From the NCBI GenBank assembly GCA_036394195.1, contig DASWFO010000179.1:1-53946 (forward strand): a stretch of DNA of 53,946 nt, written 5' to 3'. Every line of letters begins with the position of its first letter. The first letter of the stretch is position 1. The translations under genes were made by a program, and so were the position numbers. Origin of the DNA: DATJPD01 sp036394195. GTDB lineage: Bacteria > Pseudomonadota > Alphaproteobacteria > CACIAM-22H2. The notes under the pieces were generated by a model. That model saw only the letters and a list, made by a program, of their open reading frames with translations, did not search any database and was not told the DNA's origin. This document shows, one piece after another, positions 36,601-44,942 of this stretch.

Positions 36601-38610
36601 CCGTGGCGGGAAGCGGCGCAGCGGATCAATTACCGGCGCTTTTTCGACATCAATCAGTTGGCCAGCCTCAGGATGGAGCGGCCCGAGGTGTTCGCGGCCT
36701 GTCACAAACGCATCGGCGATCTGATCGCCGACGATCATGTGCACGGACTCCGGCTCGACCATGTCGACGGACTCGCGGATCCGGCGCAATATTGCCGACG
36801 GCTGCGCAGCTTCGTTAAGCAGCGCCAGCCCGGGCGCAAGGCACCGCCCTGCTACATCATCGTCGAAAAGATCCTGGCCGAGGACGAGAAGCTGCGCGCC
36901 GATTGGGGCGTCGACGGCACAACCGGCTACGAGTTCACCAATCTGCTCAATGGCGTGTTCGTCGATCCGCGCGACGAGACGCCGCTCGATGACATCTACG
37001 CCGAGTTCATCGGGCGCGAGATCGACTTCGACGAGCTCCTGTTCACGACCAAGCGCCAGATCATCGAGAGTCTGTTCGGCGGCGAGCTCAACGCGCTCGC
37101 GGCCCGCCTTGCGAGGATTGCAGAGCGGCTGTCGCGGCGCGGCGCCTATAGCGCCGATCTGCTGCGGCCGATCCTGCGCGACGTGGCGGCGGCGTTCCCG
37201 GTCTATCGCACCTATGTCAATCCGCGCGGCGTGACCGCCGACGACCGGCGCATCATCGCCGGTGCGGTGGCCGAGGCGCGCCGGCGGAACGGGGCGCGCA
37301 ACCCGGCCTTGTTCACGTTCGTGCGCCGCGCCTTGACCGCGGAACTCACCGGCCGGTCGGCACCAGCCGGCCGCGCGGACATCCTTCTGTTCGCGATGCG
37401 GTTCCAGCAATTCACCGCACCGGTCATGGCGAAATCTCTGGAAGACACCGTCTTCTACCGGTATTGCCGCCTGCTCTCGCTGAACGAGGTGGGCGGCGAC
37501 CCCCGCCGGTTCGGGCTGCCCCTGGCGACGTTCCATCGCCGCATCGCCGAGCGGCGGCTGCTGTGGCCAAAATCCCTGCTGGCGACCGCGACCCACGACA
37601 CCAAGCGCGGCGAAGACGCCCGCACGCGCCTCGATGTGCTGTCCGAAATTCCCGATATGTGGCAGCGCCACGTGGCGCGATGGACGACGCTCCACGGCGA
37701 GCCCCCGTCTGCCGAGCGAATCCCGTCGGCGAACGACGAGTATTTGATCTATCAGACGCTGGTCGGCGCCTGGCCGCAGGAGCTGAACGCCGCCCCGGCC
37801 GCCGATCCGGATGATATCCGCCGCTTCGGCGAACGGCTCAAGGCGTATGTCGTCAAAGCGCTCCGCGAGGCCAAGGAGCGCACCAGCTGGTTCCAGCCGA
37901 ACGCCGAATACGAGGACGGCTGCGGCCGGTTCGTCGACCGGCTGCTGGACGCCGAGGGACCGTTCCTCAAGGACTTCGCGCCGTTCCAAGCGCTGGTGGC
38001 GCGGCTGGGCGCCCTGAACAGCCTCTCGCAGACCGTGCTGAAGCTCACGTTGTCGGGCATCCCCGACATCTATCAGGGCTGCGAGCTGTGGGATCTGAGC
38101 CTGGTCGATCCCGACAACCGGCGGCCGGTCGACTTCGCCCGTCGATGCCAGATGCTGCAGTCGCTGCCGGACGCCAATCAGCTCCGCGGGCAGCTCGAAG
38201 AGCTGCGCGCGCGGTGGCGCAACGGACAGATCAAGCTGCACCTGATTTCGGCCATCCTCGGGGCCCGGCGCCGGGTGCCACGTCTGTTCGCCGACGGCAG
38301 CTATGAGAAGCTCGCGGTCTCCGGAGCGGCGTCCGGGCATATCATCGCGTTTGCGCGTCGCATCCGCGGACAGGCGATGGTGGTCGCCGCCGGCCGCCAG
38401 TTCACCCGGCTGGCGGCGCGGGCGGACGAGCTCTGTCCCGCGGTCGAATCCTGGCACGACACGACGATCGCGGCGCCGCGGCACCTGCCCGACGGATTCA
38501 CCGATATCCTGAGCGGCGCCTCGATCAAGCGGTCCCGCGCGGGCTTCGCGGCCGAGGAGATTTTCCGCGAGCTGCCGGTCACGGTTCTGGTGGCGGACGC
38601 GCCGCCATGA
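33601..38610 (+). CDS. malQ-treY: 4-alpha-glucanotransferase / maltooligosyltrehalose synthase fusion (MalQ-TreY)
   Basis: The product has 1669 residues in one uninterrupted frame. Residues 1 to about 715 are MalQ (GH77): WGLAVQLYALRSERNWGIGD, nucleophile Asp486 (ALRIDHVLGFKRLFWVP), acid Glu534 (VVGEDLGTVPAGF) and Asp586 (TTHDLPTLAGYW). A short basic Pro/Ala linker (RPRAKAQPPADVG) leads to TreY (GH13_26) from about 728: ATYRLQLHSRFTFADAEAVL, Asp1053 (GLRLDHVDGLADP), Glu1089 (IIVEKILAEDEKLRADW) and Asp1333 (ATHDTKRGEDAR). Both halves look active. MalQ pools short maltodextrins into longer ones, and TreY turns their reducing end into trehalose, so fusion would feed stubs straight back. It overlaps ygjP-like by ATGA. 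Confidence 0.95.
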   Translation: MSALDEQLNRRLGLEAHYADQTGRDRAVPEETLRALWDALGGPGPNGDARRRLEALEHAEAHAILDPVVVRRSDRALTVEVAVPDAAELFEWDIIEENGTRHHGHGNIAELAPAKAVGDDRAASRRKLTIGEKLELGYHRLVLRWLGRTRQEAASTVIVAPPRAYLPPVLQERRGAWGLAVQLYALRSERNWGIGDFTDLKDLVDRAAQADAAAIGLNPLHALFPDEPERASPYSPSSRLFLNTLYLDPETIDDFSESAAAQALVGSAEFRRALDELRQTPLVAYGEVARRKYQVLELLYDWFRTQHLPRLEDVRTQSFRRFQQRGGTALRRFATFNVLREVRGAQDENQRHWRSWPAELRDPTSKAVAEFAKAHLPRIEFHEYLQWQADHQLGRAAAHARESLMEVGLYQDLAVGFDPDGADAWATQDILVDGWSIGAPPDTYNMNGQNWGLLPPNPRRLRQLAYQPIIEMLRANMRHAGALRIDHVLGFKRLFWVPNGARPAAGAYVRYPLDDLLGLVALESVRNRCLVVGEDLGTVPAGFREQLNERGILSYEVLYFARERDGRFRAPERWAKDALGTITTHDLPTLAGYWSGHDIDMREKLALYPDAALVKADRAERKAARRQLAEALRAAGLPAAGSKVPVEQAHRFLARTPARLVMAQIEDLIGALEPVNVPGTVDEHPNWRRKLPRTLREIFDDPVVQKRLAVLREERPRAKAQPPADVGVPRATYRLQLHSRFTFADAEAVLPYLHELGVSHLYLSPIFEAQPGSTHGYDTTSFERLNPELGGEEGFARLSAALHRLGMRAVVDFVPNHMGIAGTRNAWWVDVLEWGQDSPHAETFDIDWDPPAAPDLKGRILMPVLGDSVEAVLARGELKLEFDAAQGAFYVVYFENRFPVRPADYADILAFGLRSDIGSLDGADHTSLSELARSFTAVFEGRGIGSPDQRRRRVAALKAELARLTARPPVAKLLAESAAAFSRERGEFRRLLKREVYVLAPWREAAQRINYRRFFDINQLASLRMERPEVFAACHKRIGDLIADDHVHGLRLDHVDGLADPAQYCRRLRSFVKQRQPGRKAPPCYIIVEKILAEDEKLRADWGVDGTTGYEFTNLLNGVFVDPRDETPLDDIYAEFIGREIDFDELLFTTKRQIIESLFGGELNALAARLARIAERLSRRGAYSADLLRPILRDVAAAFPVYRTYVNPRGVTADDRRIIAGAVAEARRRNGARNPALFTFVRRALTAELTGRSAPAGRADILLFAMRFQQFTAPVMAKSLEDTVFYRYCRLLSLNEVGGDPRRFGLPLATFHRRIAERRLLWPKSLLATATHDTKRGEDARTRLDVLSEIPDMWQRHVARWTTLHGEPPSAERIPSANDEYLIYQTLVGAWPQELNAAPAADPDDIRRFGERLKAYVVKALREAKERTSWFQPNAEYEDGCGRFVDRLLDAEGPFLKDFAPFQALVARLGALNSLSQTVLKLTLSGIPDIYQGCELWDLSLVDPDNRRPVDFARRCQMLQSLPDANQLRGQLEELRARWRNGQIKLHLISAILGARRRVPRLFADGSYEKLAVSGAASGHIIAFARRIRGQAMVVAAGRQFTRLAARADELCPAVESWHDTTIAAPRHLPDGFTDILSGASIKRSRAGFAAEEIFRELPVTVLVADAPP

Positions 38611-39383
38611 AACTCCGCCGACTTGCCGGCCGCTCGGCTTCCGCTGTATCAAATGCGGTGCTCGTTCGTCCCGAGTCGCACGAATCGCCACCCGCGGTAC
38701 TGGAGATCGAGGGGCGGTCCGTTCCGCTGGCCGTGCGCCGTTCGCGCCGGGCGCGGCGTCTTTACCTTCGCGTCGATCCGTCTGCCCCGCCCAATCTGCC
38801 GGTCGAGCTGATCCTGCCGCGCGGCGTCGGCCTGGCCGAGGGCCTGCGGTTCGCCCGCGACAAGAGCCGCTGGGTGGCGCGGCGCCTCGCCGCCCTGCCG
38901 CCACCGACGCCTTTCACGGATGGTGCGACAATCGACATCGGCGGCGAGAACCTGCTGATCCGCCACGTCGCCGGCAACATTGCGACGCGGCGCGACGGGA
39001 CCGCCCTGCTGGTCGGCGGCAATCCCGAGCATCTGCCGCGCCGCGTGCGCGACTGGATCAAAAGCCACGCGCGCGAGATCCTGACGCGCCGGTCGCGGGA
39101 GCTGGCCGAACGCATCGGCCAGCAGATCCGGGGCGTGCGCCTCGGCGATCCGCGCAGCCGCTGGGGCAGCTGCTCGCCGGACGGTAGACTCGCCTATTCG
39201 TGGCGGCTGGTGCTGGCGCCGCCCTTCGTCCTCGATTACGTCGTCGCGCACGAGGTGGCCCACTTGGTTCATCTCAACCACGGCAAGCGCTTCTGGCGGC
39301 TGGTCGCCGAGCTGGTCGGCGACATCGACACGCCCCGGCTATGGTTGAACCGTCACGGCCCGCGCCTGCTGCGCCACGGCTGA
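38607..39383 (+). CDS. YgjP-like (DUF45/M48-related) metal-dependent hydrolase
   Basis: The product has 258 residues; its ATG overlaps the malQ-treY stop. The YgjP domain is indicated by RRARRLYLRVDPSAPP, the conserved RLGDPRSRWGSCSPDGRLAY and the zinc site HEVAHLVHLNHGKRFW (His215, Glu216, His219, with His225 as probable third ligand). It is a minimal cytoplasmic gluzincin-like fold; the family's activity is poorly known. Location at the end of the trehalose operon with coupled translation is unusual, since the family is normally unlinked to sugar genes. The C-terminus ends 7 bp from the opposite PBP gene. Confidence 0.9.
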   Translation: MKLRRLAGRSASAVSNAVLVRPESHESPPAVLEIEGRSVPLAVRRSRRARRLYLRVDPSAPPNLPVELILPRGVGLAEGLRFARDKSRWVARRLAALPPPTPFTDGATIDIGGENLLIRHVAGNIATRRDGTALLVGGNPEHLPRRVRDWIKSHAREILTRRSRELAERIGQQIRGVRLGDPRSRWGSCSPDGRLAYSWRLVLAPPFVLDYVVAHEVAHLVHLNHGKRFWRLVAELVGDIDTPRLWLNRHGPRLLRHG

Positions 39384-39389
39384 CAGAGA

Positions 39390-41387
39390 TCAAGGCGGCG
39401 GTGCCGCACCCGGACGATTATAGGGATCGAGGTTCAGCAGCGGCTTGTAGGTCGCGGCCCCCGGGGACGAGGACGCCGCCGTCGGCGCCGACGACGACCG
39501 GCCGGTCAGGAACGACGGCAGGAAATCCATGAAGCCCGGCGCCCCCGGCAGCGCCTTCGACGGCTGTCCGCGCTCCGCCTCCATCATGACATCGTGCCAG
39601 ATCCGCGCCGGCAGGTTGCCGCCGGTGACGCGCAGCATCGGCTCGCCGTTGTCGTTGCCGAGCCACACGCCGGCCACGTAATCGGCGGTGAAGCCGACGA
39701 ACCACGCGTCGCGGAAATCCTGGCTGGTGCCGGTCTTGCCGGCGGTCGGGCGATCGAGCATCGCCGCGCGCCCGGTCCCTTCCTGCACGACGGCCTGCAG
39801 CATGTTGGTCATCGCCACCAGCGGCTGACGCAGGATCACCCGGCCCGGCCCCGAGCCTTCGCGCCGATAAACGATGTTGCCCTGGGCGTCGCGGATCTCG
39901 GTGATCGCGTAGGGGAGCACGCCGTTGCCGCCGTTGGAGAACGGCGCGAAGGCGGCCGTCAGCTCGAGCAACGTCACCTCCGACGCGCCCAGGGCCGTCG
40001 CGAGATCCCGCCGAAGCGGCGAGCCGATGCCGAGACGGCTGGCGACCGCGACGACACGGTCGATGCCGGTCTGCTGCGCCACGCGCACGGTGGCCGTATT
40101 GACCGAGCGCGCCAGCGCCTCGCGGGCGGTGATCATGCCATGCTGAACGCTGTCGAAATTATGCGGGCTCCAATCGCCGATCGTGACCGGGCCGTCGGAG
40201 AACCGGTCGTCCGGCTGCATGCCGCCTTCGACCGCCGCGAGGAACACGAACGGCTTGAACGCCGAGCCCGGCTGACGATGCCCGTCGGTCGCGCGGTTGA
40301 ACTGGCTGTCGGCGTAGTCGCGCCCGCCGACCATCGCGCGCACGGCACCGTCGGTCGAAAGCGCCACGAATGCGCCCTGACTCGCATGCAGCCGCGGTCC
40401 GTCCTTGCTCAGGTGCCGCGCAACATTGTCCTCCGCCACGCGCTGCAGGCGCGAATCCAGCGTGGTGATGATCGTGAGATCACGATCGACGAAGCCGGCA
40501 AAACCCGGCACCGTGTCGGCGAGCCAGTCGGTGAAATAGCGCGCGAAGCGGCCATGGGTGGCGACCGCGACGCGGAGCGGCTGCCGCTCCGCCGCCGCCG
40601 CGTCCTGCGGCTGCATGTAGCCCGCCTCGACCAGGTTGTTGAGGACGTCGTGCGCGCGGGCGCGGGCGCGGTCCGGATCGGCCGCCGGTGAAAACCGCGA
40701 CGGGGCCTTCAGCAGCCCGGCGATGACCGCCGCCTCGTGGGCCGTCAGCTGCGACGCCGGCTTGCCGAAATAGCGCTGCGCCGCCGCCTCGACCCCGTAC
40801 GTGCCGGCGCCGAGATAAACCCGGTTCAGGTAGATCGTCAGGATCTGGTCCTTGCTGAACTTGTGCTCTAGCCACAAGGCCAGCAGCACTTCCTGCACCT
40901 TGCGACGGAAGCTGCGCTCCGGCGACAGAAACACGTTCTTCGCCAGCTGCTGGCTGATCGTGCTGCCGCCTTGCACGATGCGGCGCGCGCGGAGGTTGAC
41001 GAAGCTCGCCCGGGCCAGCCCGACGAGGTCGACGCCGAAATGGCCGTAGAAGCGCCGGTCTTCGGTCGCGAGCACGGCCTTCGGCAGCCACGGCGACATC
41101 TGATTGAGCCCGACCGCACCGGCGTAGATATCGCCGTAGGTGGCGATCGGCTGCCCGTCGGCGGAGACGAAGGTCAGGCTCGGCCGGCGATTGAAGTTAT
41201 TGATGCCCGAAACGTCGGGCAGGTCGTAGGCGAACCACGCGATCATGATCGCGACCACGACGACGGCCCAGATGCCGAGCACCAGGATCCACTTCAGGAC
41301 CCATCGCCATACCCCGTTGCGCCGGCCGGCTTGCCGCGGGGGACCGTCGCCGTCGCGGCGCGACTCGGACTTACGCTGCTTTGCCAC
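39390..41387 (-). CDS. Class A penicillin-binding protein (PBP1A type)
   Basis: The product has 665 residues from a GTG, the first start after an upstream stop. A basic cytoplasmic end, one membrane helix (about 29-53), a GT51 glycosyltransferase (VLATEDRRFYGHFGVD with Glu109; VQGGSTISQQLAKN) and a transpeptidase with SAFK (Ser375), SVN (428-430) and KTGTS (551-555) are all present. A Ser/Pro-rich tail follows. It polymerises and cross-links peptidoglycan in the periplasm. It is shorter than E. coli PBP1a (about 850) and lacks its OB insert, resembling the 1A-family forms typical of alphaproteobacteria. It is convergent with the operon above. Confidence 0.94.
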   Translation of the reverse strand: MAKQRKSESRRDGDGPPRQAGRRNGVWRWVLKWILVLGIWAVVVVAIMIAWFAYDLPDVSGINNFNRRPSLTFVSADGQPIATYGDIYAGAVGLNQMSPWLPKAVLATEDRRFYGHFGVDLVGLARASFVNLRARRIVQGGSTISQQLAKNVFLSPERSFRRKVQEVLLALWLEHKFSKDQILTIYLNRVYLGAGTYGVEAAAQRYFGKPASQLTAHEAAVIAGLLKAPSRFSPAADPDRARARAHDVLNNLVEAGYMQPQDAAAAERQPLRVAVATHGRFARYFTDWLADTVPGFAGFVDRDLTIITTLDSRLQRVAEDNVARHLSKDGPRLHASQGAFVALSTDGAVRAMVGGRDYADSQFNRATDGHRQPGSAFKPFVFLAAVEGGMQPDDRFSDGPVTIGDWSPHNFDSVQHGMITAREALARSVNTATVRVAQQTGIDRVVAVASRLGIGSPLRRDLATALGASEVTLLELTAAFAPFSNGGNGVLPYAITEIRDAQGNIVYRREGSGPGRVILRQPLVAMTNMLQAVVQEGTGRAAMLDRPTAGKTGTSQDFRDAWFVGFTADYVAGVWLGNDNGEPMLRVTGGNLPARIWHDVMMEAERGQPSKALPGAPGFMDFLPSFLTGRSSSAPTAASSSPGAATYKPLLNLDPYNRPGAAPPP

Positions 41388-41440
41388 GCGGCTGGTCTAA
41401 CATCGCATTGTGGCGAGAACCAGACGCCGCGAATCCCGCA

Positions 41441-42199
41441 TCAGCCGAGAAACGCGCCGCCGTTCACGTGGATCGCCTGGCCGGTGATGAACCGCCCGGC
41501 CGGCCCGCAGAGATGGCGCACCATTGCTGCCACGTCCTGGGGCAGGCCGGCACCCGGCACCAGGGTCTTGCGCTCGCGGCGATGCGCCGCGGTGCCGGAG
41601 GACGCGCCGCGCGCGGTCTCGATCAGGCCGGGGACCACGCAGTTGACGGGAATGCCGTCGGGCCCGAGCTCGTGCGCCAGGGCGCGGGTGAACCCGACGA
41701 TGCCGGCCTTCGCGGTGACCACATGGACGCGCCGGTCGGTCCCGGTGTGCCCGGTGAGCCCGCCCAGGTTGACGATGCGCCCCGCGGCCGAGGCCCGCAG
41801 GTCCGGGAGGCCCGCCTTCACGCACAGGAACGCGCCGTCGAGCGTCACGCTCAGCACGCGATGCCATTCGTCCTCGTCGATCTCCTCGATCGGCGCCTCG
41901 GCGCGCACCGATGCGTTGTTGACCAGGATATCGAGCCCGCCGAATTCGCGCCGCACCGCCGACATCATCGCCGTCACCGCCTCGCCGTCGGTGATGTCGG
42001 CGAGAACGGCGAGCGACCGGCCGCCGCTCACGACGATCTCGGCCGCCACCGCGTCGAGCTCGGCCCGCGCCGAGCGCGCGTTGACGACCACGGCGGCGCC
42101 GGCGGCGGCGAGCTCGAGCGCGATCGCGCGGCCGATGTTCCGCGCCGCCCCGGTGACGAGGGCCACGCGCCCGGCCAGCTCGGCCGCGAGATCGGTCAT
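41441..42199 (-). CDS. SDR-family protein lacking the catalytic Ser and Tyr
   Basis: The product has 252 residues; its ATG overlaps the prpD-like stop (ATGA). The nucleotide-binding part is normal (VTGAARNIGRAIALE; NNAS), but where SDRs have Ser and Tyr it reads VNLGGLTG (Gly147) and HVVTAKAG (Val160), with Lys164 kept. The C-terminal PGLIETARG and QAIHVNGGAFLG are typical. It may bind NAD(P) without classical carbonyl reduction, or use another mechanism. Operon with the PrpD-family gene suggests a shared pathway for a branched or dicarboxylic acid. Confidence 0.88.
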   Translation of the reverse strand: MTDLAAELAGRVALVTGAARNIGRAIALELAAAGAAVVVNARSARAELDAVAAEIVVSGGRSLAVLADITDGEAVTAMMSAVRREFGGLDILVNNASVRAEAPIEEIDEDEWHRVLSVTLDGAFLCVKAGLPDLRASAAGRIVNLGGLTGHTGTDRRVHVVTAKAGIVGFTRALAHELGPDGIPVNCVVPGLIETARGASSGTAAHRRERKTLVPGAGLPQDVAAMVRHLCGPAGRFITGQAIHVNGGAFLG

Positions 42200-43572
42200 C
42201 GCCGGAACGCCGACAGGTCGAGTGGGCCGGCGAACACGCGGTTGGCTGCGTCCAGCCCGGCCGCCGCCTCCGCCGGCGACCAGCCGCCGAAGGCCACGTT
42301 GCCCTTGAACTTCGCCTCGAGGTCGGCGCGCGGCAGCGGCTCGTGCGCGCCGCCGCGCAAATAAGGCTGCCGCTCCTCGACCACCCGGCCGTCGCGCAGC
42401 CGGGCCAAGATGTGGCCGGTATATTCGCTCGGATACGGATTCTGCGGATCGATCCGAAAGCGCACTTTGGCCGCCAGCGCCCGGATCTTGGGATCCTGCG
42501 CCCGCTCATCGGTGAAGGCGCCGAGCCCGGCGTCGCCGGTCAGGAACGAGACCGCGATGCAGAACGGGCCGCTGAACTTGCCGGCATAGCCGTTGGGCGG
42601 GCGATGCTTGGCCTCCAGCGGCTCCCATAGCCGATGAACTGTCCCCTTGGCGACTTCGCAGACCATCTCCTCGATGTCGTCGGCGCGGATGCCGCGCAGG
42701 GCGAGTCGGCGCGCGCAATCGATATAGGGGTGCGTCATCGTGCCGCACGCATACGGCTTGAACGCCACGGTCTCGGCGAGCCAGGTTTCGCCGAAGCCGC
42801 CGAGCAGGGCCGCATAGTTGCCGTCGCTGGTGTTGGCGAACCCGTGGAAGAACCCGTGCACGCCGTCGAAGACAGTGCGCGGGCCGACGAAGCCGGCGCG
42901 CGCCGCGAGGGCGGCGCGCAGGCCGGCCTGCGCCGACCAGCCCGGGTGCAGGCGCTTGGTCCACGCCCCTTCCGCCAGGTATTCGATGATGCCGCCGGCC
43001 ATGCTTCCGGCGATGCCCTGCGCATCGACCAGCTGCCGCGGGCTGAGGCCCAGCGCTACGCCCACGCCAAGGGCGGCGGCCATGGTGCCCAGCACGGCGG
43101 TCGGATGAAATCCGGCACGATGGATCAGCTGCGGCGTCACGAGACTGAGCCGGCAGCACACCTCGACGCCGACGGCGATGCCGATCAGCGCCGCTTCACC
43201 GTCGCGGCCGTAGCGTTCGGCCGCCGCGATCACCGCCGGCACGACCACCGCCCCGGCATGCACCGGCCCGCCCTCGAACGTGTCGTCGAAATCTTCGCCA
43301 TGCGCCGCGGTGCCGTTGATCAGCGCCGCTTCGGCCGCGCTGAACCGCCGCGCATGACCGACCGCGGTGCATGGCCCGTCGCCGTCGGCGCTGTCGATCA
43401 ATGCGCGCACATAGGGCTCGCGGCGCGCCGCGACGCAGAGGCCGCCGATATCGAGGACCAGATCGAGGCAGCGCTGGCGCAACGCTCCAGGCAGCCGCTC
43501 GGCGCTGAGGCCGGCGGCGATGCGGGCAAGCTGCTCGGCGACCGCCGAGCCTGGCGCGGGAAGTGCGGTCAT
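42196..43572 (-). CDS. MmgE/PrpD family protein
   Basis: The product has 458 residues from the ATG giving MTALPAPGSAVAEQLARIAA; the longer upstream frame runs into the dispersed repeat and is not used. MmgE/PrpD features are the GTAAHGEDFDDTFEGGPVHA motif near residue 80, the helical domain (GTMAAALGVGVALGLSPRQL) and KPYACGTMTHPYIDCAR. The family includes 2-methylcitrate dehydratase, cis-aconitate decarboxylase and others. No methylcitrate-cycle partners are nearby, so the substrate is open. It is probably the first gene of a two-gene unit with the SDR. Confidence 0.9.
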   Translation of the reverse strand: MTALPAPGSAVAEQLARIAAGLSAERLPGALRQRCLDLVLDIGGLCVAARREPYVRALIDSADGDGPCTAVGHARRFSAAEAALINGTAAHGEDFDDTFEGGPVHAGAVVVPAVIAAAERYGRDGEAALIGIAVGVEVCCRLSLVTPQLIHRAGFHPTAVLGTMAAALGVGVALGLSPRQLVDAQGIAGSMAGGIIEYLAEGAWTKRLHPGWSAQAGLRAALAARAGFVGPRTVFDGVHGFFHGFANTSDGNYAALLGGFGETWLAETVAFKPYACGTMTHPYIDCARRLALRGIRADDIEEMVCEVAKGTVHRLWEPLEAKHRPPNGYAGKFSGPFCIAVSFLTGDAGLGAFTDERAQDPKIRALAAKVRFRIDPQNPYPSEYTGHILARLRDGRVVEERQPYLRGGAHEPLPRADLEAKFKGNVAFGGWSPAEAAAGLDAANRVFAGPLDLSAFRR

Positions 43573-43634
43573 GCGGTGGGACCGACGGTAACATACGCGC
43601 CGTCGGGGTGGAACGTGGCGCGGCGTCAGATGTC

Positions 43635-43742
43635 CGTCATTGCGAGGAGCCCAATCTTCTGCCGGGGGCGCCCCCTGCAGCGCCGGGCGACGAAGCAATC
43701 TACCGGGCCGACCTGGATTGCTTCGCTTCGCTCGCGATGACA
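43635..43742. repeat. Dispersed palindromic repeat (CATTGCGAG...GAAGCAATC type)
   Basis: A 108-bp unit: outer arms CGTCATTGCGAG and CTCGCGATGACA are imperfect complements; a perfect inner stem CGAAGCAATC (43691-43700) pairs with GATTGCTTCG (43716-43725). The GTCATTGCGAG/GAAGCAATC signature is a known kind of scattered extragenic palindrome in rhizobial and other genomes. It lies in the divergent gap between the PrpD and nitroreductase genes. Confidence 0.75.
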
Positions 43743-43771
43743 TTAGATATGAACCTTGCAAGGAGGAGAGC

Positions 43772-44623
43772 ATGACCGCAGCCAGCGGCACCACGGCGGA
43801 GGAGCTTGCGTCGGTCCTGCGTCACCGCTTCGGCGAGGATGTGCCGGTCGACAGCGCAACCCCCGGTCTGCCAGCACTCGCAGCGCAAGCCGCCCATCGC
43901 TCGCATCGCGCGTTTTCCGAACGGCCGGTCGATCGCGACCTCGTCCGGCTGCTGTGCGCCGTGGCGCTGTCGGCGCCGACCAAGAGCGATCTGCAGCAGC
44001 GCGACATTGTCATCGTCGAGGACGCGGCGGCGCGCCGCAAGCTCCACGAGCTCCTTCCCGACAACCCGTGGGCCGCGGCGGCCCCGGTGCTGCTGGTCTT
44101 CTGCGGCAACAACCGGCGCCAGCGCCAGATCCATCTGTGGCGCGAGCGGCCGTTCCCGAACGATCACCTGGATGCGTTCTTCAACGCCGCAGTCGATGCC
44201 GGCATCGTGCTCGGCGCGTTCGTCATCGCAGCGGAAGCCGCCGGCCTCGGCTGCTGCGCGATCAGTGCGATCCGCAATCACGCCGCCACAGTCAGCGGCG
44301 TGCTGGGCCTTCCCGATCATGTCTTTCCCGTGGCCGGTCTCGGGCTCGGTTGGCCAGCGACGGCGGGCCGCGTGAGCCCGCGCCTGCCGCTGTCCGTCAG
44401 CGTGCACGAGAACCGTTTCGACGAGGCCGATCTGCGCCGGCGCATCGAGGACTACGACCGGCGCCGCGCGGCCGTGCAGCCTTACGCCCGGCAGCGCTAT
44501 GTCGAGGATTACGGCGCGGCGGCGGCCTATGGCTGGTCCGAAGACAAAGCGCGCCAGTATTCGCGGCCCGAGCGCGCCGATTTCGGCGCCTTCATCCGCG
44601 CCAAGGGATTCCGCCTCGACTGA
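43772..44623 (+). CDS. Nitroreductase family protein
   Basis: The product has 283 residues; AAGGAGGAGAGC precedes the ATG. FMN-binding nitroreductase features are HRSHRAFSERPVDRDLVRLL, SAPTKSDLQQRDIVIVED and the GIVLGAFVIAAEAAGLGCCA segment. The C-terminal about 60 residues (YDRRRAAVQPYARQRYVEDY, ending RAKGFRLD) belong to the NfsA-like or oxygen-insensitive group with a long tail. It should reduce nitroaromatics, quinones or flavins with NAD(P)H in the cytoplasm. No partners are evident. Confidence 0.9.
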   Translation: MTAASGTTAEELASVLRHRFGEDVPVDSATPGLPALAAQAAHRSHRAFSERPVDRDLVRLLCAVALSAPTKSDLQQRDIVIVEDAAARRKLHELLPDNPWAAAAPVLLVFCGNNRRQRQIHLWRERPFPNDHLDAFFNAAVDAGIVLGAFVIAAEAAGLGCCAISAIRNHAATVSGVLGLPDHVFPVAGLGLGWPATAGRVSPRLPLSVSVHENRFDEADLRRRIEDYDRRRAAVQPYARQRYVEDYGAAAAYGWSEDKARQYSRPERADFGAFIRAKGFRLD

Positions 44624-44704
44624 CGCCGGGTCACGCCTTCGTGAGGCGGAGCGCCGGCGGGAATATCACGAGCATTGCCGGTCACACGCGCGGGTGGTAC
44701 ACAC

Positions 44705-44885
44705 GGCGCCGTCACTGGGGAGTAGCCGCCCTCGTTGTTGCGAGGGGTTCGCGTCAACACACTTGGCCCATTGCGGCAGCGCAAAGGCGCCATGGCGCGA
44801 AACGGTCCCGTCGGGTCGATCGACTTTAAGAGTCGTCGACCCCCAACGGACATGGCGAGACCTTTGGCATCGGCAACCGTTCCGA
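44705..44885 (+). promoter_or_regulatory. yybP-ykoY manganese riboswitch
   Basis: The leader shows the family's conserved blocks in order: GGGGAGTAGC (44717-44726), GCGTCAACAC (44751-44760) and GACATGGCGAGACCTTTGGC near 44849-44868. These are the L1 and L3 Mn-binding loops of RF00080-type elements. It occupies the 319-bp gap 44624-44942, just upstream of a GDT1/UPF0016 gene, the usual partner. The P1 helix is not perfect in my hand folding, so the ends are approximate. Confidence 0.82.
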
Positions 44886-44942
44886 GGGTCGGACGGGGGT
44901 GCCGAGGCCAATGGTCACACGCCGTCCGGCCCCAGACGTCTC

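Noticed and set aside
36325..38904. Long reverse-strand open frame (about 859 codons) opposite treY
   Set aside because: Same reason: composition-driven antisense frame over an intact enzyme gene.
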